Part shown: piece after piece, positions 54,353 through 64,000 of the stretch
Layout of the letters: the number at the start of each line of letters is the position of its first letter
Numbering within the stretch: position 1 is the first letter of the stretch
Origin: Triticum aestivum
Taxonomy: Eukaryota > Streptophyta > Magnoliopsida > Poales > Poaceae
DNA: 64,000 nt
NCBI RefSeq assembly: GCF_018294505.1
Contig: NC_057807.1
Location: 170,156,883 to 170,220,882 of the forward strand
Direction of reading: 5' to 3'
Position numbers and translations under genes: made by a program
Notes under the pieces: generated by a model
The model's input: only the letters and a program-made list of their open reading frames with translations
Told to the model about the DNA's origin: nothing
The model's database searches: none

Positions 54353-55637
54353 TGTAAGTGCATCTAGTGCCACTCCTAGTTGGTTTTGGAGTATTGACGA
54401 CAAAGTTGGTTGAGGGACTAATGGGTTTGTGAGAATTGCAGGATAACGCAGGTAGTGTCCCTCATTGATTCGGTTTAACTACCGGAGATGACCCCTACAA
54501 ATGTGTGAAGACATTGAAGACAATGGTGATATGTGAAGATATTCATATTGAAGACTATGACATGAGAAGACATTGCGTGAAGACTATGGAGCGCGAAGAC
54601 TGTGTGGTTTCGTTGTTTCCTTTTTTTCTTTGTTGAGTCATAGGAACCACCATACTATTAAGTGGGGTCCAAGTGAACTAAGTCAGAATGACTGAAGTGA
54701 TGCTCAACCCAAATCCTATGTCTTCGAGCGAAGACAATGAGAGCAAATCTTATCGTTGCCGTGTGTGTTTGAAATCTGGTCGTTGGAACACGTGTCAGTT
54801 CCTTAGTGACCCAGGGTCATTTCGGACATATCAGGTCGGGTTGCCCAGTGGCTATACATAGCCCACCCCCTACACCATAAATTGGCGGCTGCTTAGAGTT
54901 AGTGCACAACTTTTGTCGTTTGAGAGCAACCCACCTCGAAGCCTTTGAGAGAGAGAAATCCTTGCAAGGACCAAGCCCAAACACCCCAGAGCCAAAGAGT
55001 GTTAGGCATCACTGAAGTCTTTCTGTCTGTGTGACCTGAAGATTTATTACACTTGAGGACTGTGAATCCTCCAGCCGGTTAGGCGTCGCGTTCTGAGCAT
55101 CCAAGAGTCATTGTGGATCGCCGGTGAACGAAGTCTGTGAAGGTTTGGAAGTCTACCTTGAAGACTTACCAGAGTGATTGGGCGAGGACTGTGTGTCCTT
55201 AGCTCAAGGGGAATAAGGTGAAGACACGGTCTTCTGAGTTGAATCTCAGCCTCCCTAACCAGCCGTACAGTTGTCACAGCAACTGGAACTGGTCCAACAA
55301 ATCCTGTGTCTTCAACAAGTGACTGGTTCTATCCTCTCCCTTCCTTTACTTAAGTTCGTCTTCGTGAAGTCATTACCTATCTTTCATACCTGTTTGACTT
55401 CATTGCTTGAATAGTACTGTTGATTGGCTTCATGCTATCTTCCATCCTGATCCTTACTACTTAGCTGCTATTAGTCCTGTACTTTCACATCATTGCATAC
55501 TTGACTATGGTTTGCTTATTGTAGTTTATCTTCCGCTGCATATCTATTAGGTCATTTCTATTGTTTGTCTTCAAAACTATCATGTTTCGAAGACTTCCAT
55601 AAAAATCGCCTATTCACCCCCCCTCTAGTCGATACTA
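54353..55637 (+). repeat. 3' LTR of the Copia element, end truncated (1285 bp)
   Basis: The LTR starts TGTAAGTGCATCTAGTGCCA and stops after GTCGATACTA, without the GCACTTTCA that ends the 5' LTR. It lacks the segment of about 43 bases present in the 5' LTR and has TATACATA for the TATA box. The following bases are Athila internal sequence, so a small deletion removed the LTR end and the target duplication. Confidence 0.9.
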
Positions 55638-56609
55638 AGTGAAGCACTAGAGCAAAAACTATCAAGCTCAAAAGATATAAGTGAGGCGCATAGAGTATTC
55701 TAGCAAATTCTAATCAAGTGGGCTTCTCCCAAAAGGTGTGTACAGCAAGGATGATTGTGGTAACTAAAAAGCAAATACTAATATAATACACGACGCTCCA
55801 AGCAAAACACATGTCATGTGGCGAATAAAAATATAGCTCCAAGTAAAGTTACAAATGAACGAAGACAAAAGAGGGGATGCCTTCCCGGGGCATCCCCAAG
55901 CTTAGGCTTTTGGCTATTCTTAAGTATATTGGGGTGCCATGGGCAGCCCCAAGCTTAGGCTCTTGCCACTCCTTATTCCATAGTCCATCAAAGCTTTACC
56001 CAAAATTTGAAAACTTCACAACACAAAACTCAACAGGAAATCTTATAAGCCCCGTTAGTGAAAGAAAACAAAACCACCAGGTACTGTGATGAACTCATTA
56101 TTCATTTATTTGGTGTTAAACCTACTGTATTCCAACTTCTCTATGGTTTTTAAACTATTTTACTGGCCATAGATGCATCAAAATAAGCAAACAACACACG
56201 AAAAACAGAATCTGTCAATAACAGAACAGTCTGTAGCAATCTGTAACTAACGCAAACTTCTGGAACTCTAAAAATCGTATGAAAATAGCAACTCCTGGAC
56301 AATTTGTCTATTGATCAGCAACAAAAAGAATCTATGCAAAAGCACATTTCTATGATTTAACAAAACTAATTTCGTGCGTGCAATGTTTCTGTTTTTCAGC
56401 AGAACCAAATCAACTATCATCATAGGTTATCCTACAGGTTCTACTTGAAACAAACACTAATTAAAATATAAAAACACATCTAAACAGAAGTAGATGCAAA
56501 ATTTATTACTAAACAGGAGCAAAAACAAAAAACCAAGATAAGATTGGGTTGCCTCCCAACTAGCGCTATCGTTTAACGCCCCTAGCTAGGCATAAAAGCG
56601 AAGATAGAT
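55638..56609 (-). other. Non-coding internal region downstream of the Athila gag-protease
   Basis: There is no supported ORF. It contains CTTGGGGATGCC and CTTGGGGCTGCC boxes (minus strand, about 55,900 and 55,950) and GCGCTAGTTGGGAGGCAACC (about 56,570). The latter is a phrase I associate with Athila-lineage elements right after gag-protease. Pol sequence would be expected here in an autonomous element and is absent. Confidence 0.65.
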
Positions 56610-58690
56610 CTAAGTAGTGCCATCTTTGGCACTAAATTCATAAGCAGCTTGCATGATAGATTCATAAGGTAATTTGACTTTCTTTCTTGGAAAGTGCTCC
56701 ATGCCTTTCCTTAATGGAAATTGGACTCTAATATTCCCTTCATTCATATCAATAATCGCACCAATCATTCTAAGGAAAGGTCTACCAAGAATAATAGGGC
56801 AAGAAAGATTGCAATCTATATCAAGAACGATAAAATCTGCGGGAACCAAATTTCTATTTGAAACAATGAGAACATCATTGATCCTTCCCATTAGCTTTTT
56901 AATGGTGGAATCCGCAAGGTGCAAATTTAAAGAGCAATCATCAAGATCATGGAAACCTAGAATATCACATAAAGTTTTCGAAATCATGGAAACACTAGCA
57001 CCCAAATCACACAAAGCAAAACACTCATGATCTTTAATTCTAATCTTTATAGTAGGTTCGCACTCATCATTAAGTTTTCTAGTTATAGAAACTTCCAAAT
57101 TAAGTTTTTCATCATAAGATTGCATCAAGGCATCCACGATATGTTTGGTAAAAGCTTTATTTTGACTGTAAGCATGAGGAGAATTAAAAACGGATTGCAA
57201 CAAGGAATTACAACCTTCTAAAGAACAATTATCATAATCAAATTCCTTTAAATCCGAGATAGTGGGTTCAATACTATTTGAAGTCATGACATCTCCAATC
57301 CCACTTTTACCAAATTTAGCATCAAGATCTAAAAACTCAGAATTCTTGGGATTCCTTCTAACTAAAGTTGACTCATCTCTAGTCCCATTATTATCATGAT
57401 TCATATTGAGAAACAAAGATCTAATAGGAGACACATCAATAACTTTAAGATCTTCATCATTATTTTCATGGAAACTAGAAGAACACGCCTTTACAAAGCA
57501 ATCTTTCTTAGCAGGCAATCTAGCGGTTCTTTCCTTGCACTCATCAATGGAAATTCCCATTGCTTTGAGAGACTCATTGATATCATGTTTAGGAGGAGAA
57601 GATCTAAGTTTAAGAGAATCAACATTAAGCGAAAGTATATCAATGTTCCTAGCCAAATCATCAACTTTGAGCAATTTTTCTTCAAGCAAGGCATTAAAAT
57701 TGTTTTGAGAAATCATAAATTCTTTCACACTATTCTCAAAATCAGAGGGCATCTTATTAAAATTACCATAAGAATTATTGTAGGAATTTCCATAATCATT
57801 AGAGGAATTACTAGGGAACGGTCTAGAATTAAAGTTTCCTCTATAAGCATTGTTACCGAAACTATTCCTACCAACAAAATTCACATCCATAGATTCATTA
57901 TTATTCTCAATCAAAGTAGACAAAGGAATATCATTGGGATCAAGAGGAGTATTTTTAGTAGCAAATAACTTTATAAGTTCATCCATCTTTTCACTCAAAA
58001 CAATGATTTCTTCTATAGCATGCACTTTTTTACTAGAAGATCTTTCCTTGTGCCATTGAGAATAATTAGCCATAATATTATCAAGAAGTTTTGTAGCATC
58101 TCCTAACGTGATTTCCATAAACATGCCTCCCGCGGCCGAATCTAAAAGATTTCTAGAAGCAAAGTTTAGATGGCATATAATTTTTGTATGATCATCCATA
58201 AATTCAAACCATGAGTAGGGCAATTGCGGATCATCAATTTCATTATTTCCCAAGATTGGGAAACATGCTCATGATCAAGTTGTTTAAAATTCAGAATATC
58301 GTTCCTAAGAGTGATCATCTTAGTGGCGGGAAAATACTTAGAGATAAAAGCATCTTTGCACTTGTTCCAAGAATCAATACTATTTTTAGGGAAAGACGAA
58401 AACCAAACTTTAGCACGATCTCTAAGTGAAAATGGAAATAACTTCAATTTAGCAATATCATTATCTGTATCTTTCTTCTTTTGCATATCACACAAATCAA
58501 CAAAGTTGTTTAGATGACTAGCGACATCTTCACTAGGAAGGTCGGCGTATTGATCTTTGATAACAAGATTCAGCAAAGTAGTATTGATTTCACAAGACTA
58601 AACATCATTAAGAGGAGCAATCAGAGTACTAAGGAAAGCATTATTATTGGTATTAGAGAAGTCACACAATTTGGTATTATCTTGCGCCAT
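56610..58690 (-). pseudogene. gag-protease of the Athila-type element (one stop, one frameshift)
   Basis: The frame starts ATG at 58690 (MAQDNTKLCDFSNTNNNAF). TAG at 58600-58598 (codon 31) and a frameshift near 58,170 break it. The gag core is LNNFVDLCDMQKKKDTDND, RDRAKVWFSSFPKNSIDSW and DAFISKYFP. After the frameshift come ATKLLDNIMANYSQWH and a Gly/Asn-rich stretch. The protease shows ECFALCDLGASVSMISKTL (DLGA form of Athila) and CPIILGRPFLRMIGAIIDM. The ORF ends at TAA (56612-56610) without any RT. Confidence 0.85.
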
Positions 58691-58886
58691 GGCAACAAGT
58701 AATCCAACACACAAGCAAACAGAAAAAGGCAAGCGAAAAAGAGAGACGAGATTGGGAAAGAGAGGGCAAATAAAACGGCAAGGGTGAAGTGGGGGATAGG
58801 AAAACGAGAGGCAAATGGCAAATAATGTAAATGCGAGGGAGATGGGTTTGTGATGGGTACTTGGTATGTCTTGACTTGAGCAAAGA
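58691..58886 (-). other. Leader between primer-binding site and gag of the Athila-type element
   Basis: This is an untranslated leader of about 200 bases, rich in pyrimidines on the minus strand (CTCTTTCCCAATCTCGTC). There is no ORF. Confidence 0.5.
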
Positions 58887-58906
58887 CCTTCCCGGCAATG
58901 GCGCCA
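58887..58906 (-). other. Primer-binding site of the Athila-type element
   Basis: On the minus strand this reads TGGCGCCATTGCCGGGAAGG, 11 bases after the LTR end. It is close to the Asp-tRNA-complementary site usual for Athila elements (TGGCGCCGTTGCCGGGGA). Confidence 0.8.
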
Positions 58907-58917
58907 GAAATCCTTCT

Positions 58918-59688
58918 TGCTATGTCTTGAGCTTGCGTTGGTTTTCCTTGAAGAGGAAAGGGTGATGCAGCAATAGTAGCGTAAGTATTTCCCTCAGTTT
59001 TTGAGAACCAAGGTATCAATCCAGTAGGAGGCTCCTCAAAAGTCCCACGCACCTACACAAACAAACAAAGAACTGGCAACCAACGCAATAAAGGGGTTGT
59101 CAATCCCTTAACGGCCACTTGCGAAAGTGAGATCTGATAGAGATAGTATGATAAGATAAATATATTTTTGGTATTTTATAATATAGATGCAAAAAGTAAA
59201 TATGCAAATAAAAGTAGATTAAAAACTTATATGATAAAAGATAGACCCGGGGGCCATAGGTTTCACTAGTGGCTTCTCTCAAGATAGCATAAGTATTACG
59301 GTGGGTGAACAAATTACTATCGAGCAATTAATAGAAAAGCGAATAATTATGAGATTATCTAGGCTTGATCATGTATATAGGCATCACGTCCGCGACAAGT
59401 AGACCGACTCCTGCCTGCATCTACTACTATTACTCCACACATCGACCGACTCCTTCCTGCATCTAGAGTATTTAGTTCATAAGACAGAGTAACGCATTAA
59501 GAAAGATGTCATGATGTAGAGGGATAAACTCAAGCAATATGATATAAACCCCATCTTTTTATCCTTGGTGGCAACAATACAATACGTGCCTTGCTGCCCC
59601 TGCTGTCACTGGGCAAGGACACCGCAAGATTGAACCCAAATCTAAGCACTTCTCCCATGGCAAGAAAGATCAATCTAGTAGGCCAAAC
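58918..59688 (-). repeat. 5' LTR of the Athila-type element, truncated by insertion
   Basis: About 771 bases match the corresponding half of 37038-38614 with few differences. The match ends at GTAGGCCAAAC, where the Gypsy element begins with TGTTGGGGATATAAC. The other half of the LTR should lie beyond that element, outside the window. Confidence 0.9.
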
Positions 59689-60211
59689 TGTTGGGGATAT
59701 AACTACTAGTATAACCCGCCGAGATGAGTCGGGTTATACTTACAAAAGTTCTTGAAGACAGAAGCTCAAGCTTGAAGATGGCGGCTTAGTAAAGGCCCAA
59801 CGACCCAGAGGTGATCTAAGGCCCGTAGTGTTAAACCACCTTGATCATGTAACTTGTACTATAAGGCAAGTAAGATTAAGAGACCGAGCCGGATACAATC
59901 TATAAGCCTGTCGGGACTCTATAGAGCCGCTGGGCGTCAACCTCAGTATATAAAGGGACGACCCGGCGGCGGTTCAAGGGACGAAAGCAACAACTCGAGA
60001 ACTATGTCAAGCGATCCTGCTTCCTGGTTGTTGAGACATACGTAATCCCAATCACAACTAGACGTAGGCTTTTACCTTCATCGTAAGGGGCCGAACTAGT
60101 ATAAAACCTCTAATGTCTCTTGTCCCGATTAACCCCTTCAAGCTTCCTAGTTGCGATGGCTCCATGACTAAGTCCTTTCGCTGGGACATCTGACATGAAA
60201 ATTCCACGACA
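59689..60211 (+). repeat. 5' LTR (523 bp) of the right-hand Gypsy element
   Basis: The LTR runs TGTTGGGGATATAACTACTA...AATTCCACGACA, with a TATA box TATATAAA at 59947-59954. TG...CA ends and the adjacent primer-binding site support both borders. Confidence 0.85.
59947..59954 (+). promoter_or_regulatory. TATA box of the 59689 LTR
   Basis: TATATAAA lies in CAGTATATAAAGGGACG, 258 bases after the LTR start, a standard U3 position. Confidence 0.65.
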
Positions 60212-60212
60212 G

Positions 60213-60230
60213 TTGGCACCCACCGTGGGG
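60213..60230 (+). other. Primer-binding site of the right-hand Gypsy element
   Basis: TTGGCACCCACCGTGGGG lies one base after the LTR. The wording resembles primer-binding sites of several plant Gypsy elements; the tRNA is not identified. Confidence 0.6.
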
Positions 60231-60290
60231 CCAGTGCACGGTGGATTTGAGTTCTTGAAGGGGAGCTTCGAAGGGCTCAAGGGATACGCT

Positions 60291-61267
60291 ATGGGCCGGA
60301 TGACCAAGAGTCGTCGCGGCATGCTCTACATCCATGATGCAGGCTGGGGTCCCGAGGCCGGCTCAATTGAGTACAGGTACTGGGTCCCCTTCGGCGGAAT
60401 CCACGTCTTCATCGGCAAGATCGGCGAGCCGGGCCCTGAGCCGGACAACTGCACCGACCTCGTCGAAATGGCTCTGCGTGCAAGACCCGCCCGGGCTCTT
60501 CCGGCTGTGAAGCGTGCCTTCATGGGATGCATCCACGGAGGGCTCTCTGAAGGATCTGCCTCTGGTGGTGAGGCGGCCATCTACTCTGACGGTGAGTCGT
60601 CCACAGGTGTGACAGATTCATTGTACCAACTGCAGGATGGCAGACTCGGCGGCTGTTCCGATGGCAGCAGTATTCCGAATTGTCTTGAGCCGTCGTGTAG
60701 GGTCGGGATTTTTATGGCTGGAACCCAACCCATCCAAGACTCCGCAACTGCAGCGGCGGTAACCTCCGGGTCAGCGGCAGCTAGGGCAGGAGGTCCTGTG
60801 CGCTCACCGGCCCAGGTGTTAATGGATCTCACCGACAAATTGACCACTGTGTTAACCGTCGTAGTTAGCCCGACAGATCAAGCCAGTCATGATGCGGAGG
60901 TGCCACAATTAAAGTTGGATATGGTGCGAGCTAAGGAGGACCTAGCAGTAAGATGTTAGGATAACTGCAGAGCGGGCGGCTCTGGACGTTCAGGCTCAGC
61001 AGATTCAGTCGCACGCTTTCCGGCTTATGCAAGACCAGAACGCGGCTAATGAGGTCATGAGGAGAAGGCATCAGAAGACCCAGTTTCGGCTTCCCCCGGT
61101 TTATGACCCTTAGAACCTTTTTAACACGCCAGGAGCAGGGCCCAGTAACCCGCCGTGGCACATCCCGCAGACAGGCAACCTGCCATGGCTCCCTCCGCGC
61201 ACAGGGCCAGACCATGTTGCAACATCCGGGGACGGAGCACCGTTTCTGTCACCGGTGATGGGACCTC
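60291..61267 (+). pseudogene. gag N-terminal part of the right-hand Gypsy element, frameshifted
   Basis: The frame from ATG at 60291 (MGRMTKSRRGMLYIHDAG) runs to TAG at 60957-60959. The protein text continues in the next frame (RITAERAALDVQAQQIQSHA, QDQNAANEVMRRRHQ) to the solo LTR insertion, with one TAG at about 61,111. The first 100 residues look globular (PEAGSIEYRYWVPFGGIHVF). The rest is a linker with a likely helical segment (QLKLDMVRAKEDLAV). An upstream in-frame extension to 60195 overlaps the LTR and is not a plausible start. Confidence 0.65.
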
Positions 61268-62954
61268 TAAAAGGGATCGAGAAGAGGTGTCTAGAGGGGG
61301 GGGGGGTGATTAGACACTAAGTACCAAAACTTACAGTTTTTAACTTCTGTAAGTTCAAGTGGAGTTTATGCACAAGTTTAACAATCACAATACATATCAA
61401 GCAAGCATGCAAAGAGTATATGAGCAGCAGAAAGTAAAGCATGCAACTTGCAAGAATGTAAAGGGAAGGGATTGGAGGATTCAAACGCAATTTGCAGACA
61501 CGGTGATTTTTGAGCCATGGTTCCAATAGGTGGTGCTATCGTACATCCACGTTGATGGAGACTTCAACCCACGAAGGGTAATGGTTGCGCGAGTCCACGG
61601 AGGGCTCCACCCACGAAGGGTCCACGAAGAAGCAACCTTGTCTATCCCACCATGTCCGTCGCCCAGGAAGGACTTGCCTCACTAGCGGTAGATCTTCACG
61701 AAGTAGGCGATCTCCTTGCCCTTACAAACTCCTTGGTTCAAATCCACAATCTTGTTGGAGGCTCCCAAGTGACACCTAGCCAATCTAGGAGACACCACAC
61801 TCCAAGAAGTAACAAATGGTGTGTTGATGATGAACTCCTTGCTCTTGTGCTTCAAATGATAGTCTCCCCAACACTCAACTCTCTCTCACAGGATTTGGAT
61901 TTGGTGGAAAGAAGATTTGAGTGGAAAGCAACTTGGGGAAGGCTAGAGATCAAGATTCATATGGTAGGAATGGAATATCTTGGCCTCAACACATGAGTAG
62001 GTAGTTCTCTCTCAGAAAATGGATGCTGGAAGTGTAGGTTCATTCTGATGGCTCTCTCCACGAATGAAGAGGAGGTGAAGGGTATATATAGCCTCCACAC
62101 AAAATCTAACCATTACACACAACTTGCCAAAATCGGTGGGACCGAATTGATAAACTCGGTCGGACCGATTCAGCAAATCTAGTGACCGTTAGGATTTTCG
62201 ACGGGACCGACATGCAACTCGGTAGGACCGATATGGTTAGGGTTAGGGCATAACGTAATCTCAGTGAGACCGATTACACAAACTCGGTGAGACCGATTTT
62301 GGTAATAAGCTAACCAGAGAGTTGGTCAGGTAAACTCGATGGGACCGATTCGCTCATCTCGGTGGGACCGAAATGTTACAAAAAGGAAACAGGGAGTTTA
62401 CATTGCAATCTAGGTTGGACCGATCTCTCATCTCGGTGGTACCGAAACGTTACAAAGGGAAACAGAGAGATTACAACCCCATCTCAGTGAGACCGAGATC
62501 CCTATCGGTGAGACCAATTTGCCTAGGGTTTGTGGCAGTGGCTATGACATCTGAACTCGATGGTGCCAAATGGAAAGAATCGGTGGGGCCGAGTTTAGAA
62601 TTTTTGGTTTAGGACATATGTGAATGTGGGAAAGTAGTTGAGGGCTTTGGAGCATATCACTAAGCACATTGAGCAAGCAAGCCATTAAGGAACACCTCAT
62701 CCCCTCTTGATAGTATTGGCTTTTCCTATAGACTCAATGTGATCTTGGATCACTAATATAGAAAATGTAGAGTCTTGATCTTGGAGCTTGAGCCAATCCT
62801 TTGTCCTTAGCATCTTGAAGGGGTTCCACATCCTTTTAGTCCATGCCACTCCATTGTTGAACTTATCTGAAACATACTAGGTAAAAGTGTTAGTCCAACA
62901 AGAGATATGTTGACATTAATTACCAAAACCACCCAGGGAGCACTTGTGCTTTCA
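61268..62954 (-). mobile_element. Solo LTR of a Copia element (inverted) with ACCTC target duplication
   Basis: On the minus strand it starts TGAAAGCACAAGTGCTCCC and ends CTCGATCCCTTTTA. ACCTC flanks it at 61263-61267 and 62955-62959. The expected end is CA; TA fits a C-to-T change, as in the other solo LTR. No internal region is present. A run of 12 G at about 61,297-61,308 lies near the U5 end. U3 carries many CGGTGGGACCG-type palindromes. It interrupts the gag of the host Gypsy element. Confidence 0.85.
62130..62595. repeat. Cluster of about 14 degenerate CTCGGTNNGACCGA palindromes
   Basis: Examples are TCGGTGGGACCGA (62132), CTCGGTCGGACCGA (about 62155), CTCGGTGAGACCGA (about 62282), CTCGGTGGGACCGA (about 62357) and ATCGGTGGGGCCGA (about 62578). 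Spacing is irregular, 20-60 bases. All lie in one part of the solo LTR. Confidence 0.85.
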
Positions 62955-63030
62955 ACCTCCCCATGTAAACATGGTGCCACCTTAGTACGTACCAACCCCT
63001 CCGGGTCATTACTCCAACCCATTGGAAAAC

Positions 63031-64000
63031 ATGATAGCAGCAGCAACCCGATTGGCGGCTCTCCCAATTGATGGCGACTCTCCGACTGCAGTTGAAACCC
63101 GCCGGGTGAGGGAACTTCTTCAGACGGCTTTGGTACAGCAGGAGGCGTAGTCAAACAGCCGAGACAGGATCCACTCGACCCCTCGACCAAGCCGAAGCCC
63201 GATTTATAGCAGGCACATGGATTCAGCGGCCGTATCAAGCAACGTTAGACGCCATGACCAGCCAGGTCGCATTAACCCACCATTCCATGAGGCCGTTAAC
63301 TTGGTGGAGCAAGAGAGACTACGGCAAGAGGCTGAACGGGCGGCTGAGCAAGCGGCTCAGTTGACGGCTTATCAGCCATATCCAGTTTACCCAGCGACTT
63401 CTGTTGAGGCAGGTATAGCCACCAAGACTGGAGGAGTCCCGTTTCTGGTACCGGCTCTACGTAACGAGCGGTTGCCTAAAGATTTTAAAGGGCCGAGGAA
63501 GGTGCCAAATTACACAGCCGACTTACAGCCTGGGGCATGGATTGAGAGCTACGAGATGGCTATGGAGCTGTTAGAGGTTTCTGATGCAGCAATGGGTAAA
63601 TACTTCACCATGATGTTGGATGGAACCGCCCGCACCTGGTTGAAAGGCCTGCCACCTAATTCAATCGGTTCATGGGCAGAGTTAAAGGCCCGATTCATCC
63701 AGAACTTCAAAGACACGTGCAAGCAGCCCATGTCGATCATGGACATGACAAATTGTAAGCAGGAAGAGGGTGAGTCTACAACCCATTGGGTACGCCGGGT
63801 TAAGGCCATAATACATTCATCTGATAAGATGGATGCCGTCTCTGTAGTCTTAATGTTGGAGAAGAATTTCCATTTCTTACCTTTGAAACAAAAGCTCGGG
63901 CGGCTCAAACGTGAGTGCAATGATATGGGCACGCTGCTGGTAGCTCTGGTAAAGTATGCCGATTCTGATAGTACCAAGGATCCCGAGTCTGATGATGAGA
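63031..64000 (+). pseudogene. gag core of the right-hand Gypsy element (one TAG), open to window end
   Basis: The frame from 63031 (MIAAATRLAALPIDG) has one TAG at 63148-63150 and is then open to base 64000. A helix with EQERLRQEAERAAEQAAQ precedes the Retrotrans_gag-like core: VPNYTADLQPGAWIESYEM, GTARTWLKGLPPNSIGSW, LKARFIQNFKDTCKQP and GESTTHWVRRVKAIIHSSD. The N-terminal part lies before the solo LTR. The knuckle and protease would follow outside the window. Confidence 0.8.

Larger units (their letters stand above)
39400..55637 (+). mobile_element. Maximus/Sirevirus-like Copia element with extra ORF region
   Basis: LTRs are 39400-40730 and 54353-55637. The Met-tRNA primer-binding site is at 40733-40744. 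Then come gag (40797-43325), protease-integrase (about 43560-45162), RT-RNase H (about 45189-46742), a spacer with an internal TATA, and an extra ORF region (48188-52322). Domain order protease-integrase-RT-RNaseH defines Copia. Great length and a long extra ORF after pol are features of the Sirevirus lineage; the Maximus name is from memory of the LTR. The last 9 bases of the 3' LTR and any target duplication are missing. A CACTA element is inserted near the 3' end. Confidence 0.9.
37038..59688 (-). mobile_element. Athila-type Gypsy element with gag-protease only, interrupted by a Copia element
   Basis: The element is inverted: 3' LTR at 37038-38614, internal DNA 38615-39399 and 55638-58917, and 5' LTR from 58918, cut at 59688 by another element. 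The primer-binding site at 58887-58906 has the Asp-tRNA-like form typical of Athila. The internal region, without the Copia insertion, is only about 4.07 kb and encodes gag and protease. No RT, RNase H or integrase is seen, so it is non-autonomous. It interrupts copy C gag; the flank at 37033-37037 is GGCAC. The opposite flank is outside the window. Confidence 0.85.
59689..64000 (+). mobile_element. Ty3/Gypsy element running off the window end
   Basis: LTR 59689-60211, primer-binding site at 60213, and gag split by a solo Copia LTR (61268-62954). Gag continues to base 64000. The element is inserted in an Athila LTR; the left flank is CAAAC. Protease and pol, if present, lie outside the window. 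Confidence 0.8.

Noticed and set aside
57396..57968. Plus-strand ORF opposite the Athila gag-protease
   Set aside because: It is a shadow of a well-supported minus-strand gag-protease frame; Ile/Arg-rich text without domains.
61297..61308. Poly-G run as a biological feature
   Set aside because: Homopolymers of this length are prone to length error; it lies at the usual G-rich stretch of this LTR type.
62130..62595. CRISPR-like array
   Set aside because: Units are degenerate palindromes with irregular short spacing inside a plant LTR; no cas genes and the genome is eukaryotic.
1..64000. Host protein-coding gene or tRNA gene
   Set aside because: Every supported coding region has a retrotransposon or transposon context; no tRNA cloverleaf or host gene exon structure was recognised, other than possible captured pieces (B3-like ORF, LTR exon-like blocks).

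Overview
The window is repeat-rich DNA from a large grass genome, most likely wheat, Aegilops, barley or a close relative (Triticeae). That assignment rests on LTR sequences I recognise from memory: a BARE1/WIS/Angela-type LTR, Maximus-type Copia LTRs, Athila-lineage LTRs beginning TGATACGTCTCC, and a CACTA element with TTTAGTCGCGGTT subterminal repeats. I found no host gene, tRNA gene or CRISPR array. Essentially all of the sequence is transposable element, often several insertions deep. Three N runs mark gaps.

Left part (1-18,944). Copy A of a Ty3/Gypsy family (1 to about 6,000, +) has decayed gag, protease and a collapsed reverse-transcriptase remnant. A solo Copia LTR sits in its tail (3129-5223, duplication GCAAG). 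Next come a broken antisense ORF with a B3-like domain (about 6017-6691, -), then an LTR (6883-7388) followed by an open 1097-residue gag-protease ORF (7442-10735, +). Downstream of this ORF is an intron-containing antisense gene of the 'putative gypsy type transposon' class (14909 to 11905, -). Copy B of the first family, inverted, runs from 18,944 down to about 15,100 and carries a 231-bp MITE.

Centre and right (18,945-64,000) form one nest. An Athila-type LTR (18945 onward, +) interrupts copy B. It is split by a complete, young Tekay-type chromovirus (20177-35031, duplication CTCGG) and then by copy C of the first Gypsy family (35115 onward). Copy C is broken at 37037 by an inverted gag-protease-only Athila-type element (37038 to at least 59688). 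That element is interrupted by a 16-kb Maximus/Sirevirus-like Copia element (39400-55637), which itself holds a CACTA element (52519-54023, duplication TTT). A further Gypsy element (59689 to the window end) holds a solo Copia LTR (61268-62954, duplication ACCTC).

How the parts relate: only the Tekay-like and Maximus-like elements carry complete sets of pol domains. The first family, the 7442 element and the Athila element encode gag and protease but no full polymerase or integrase, so they probably depended on enzymes supplied by related elements. The most interesting points are a 5S-rRNA-derived segment inside the CACTA element, an upstream ORF in the chromovirus with a dsRNA-binding-like pattern, exon-like coding blocks inside the chromovirus LTR, a B3-like antisense ORF, an internal promoter ahead of the extra ORF of the Copia element, and an apparently false assembly gap exposed by comparing two LTRs.
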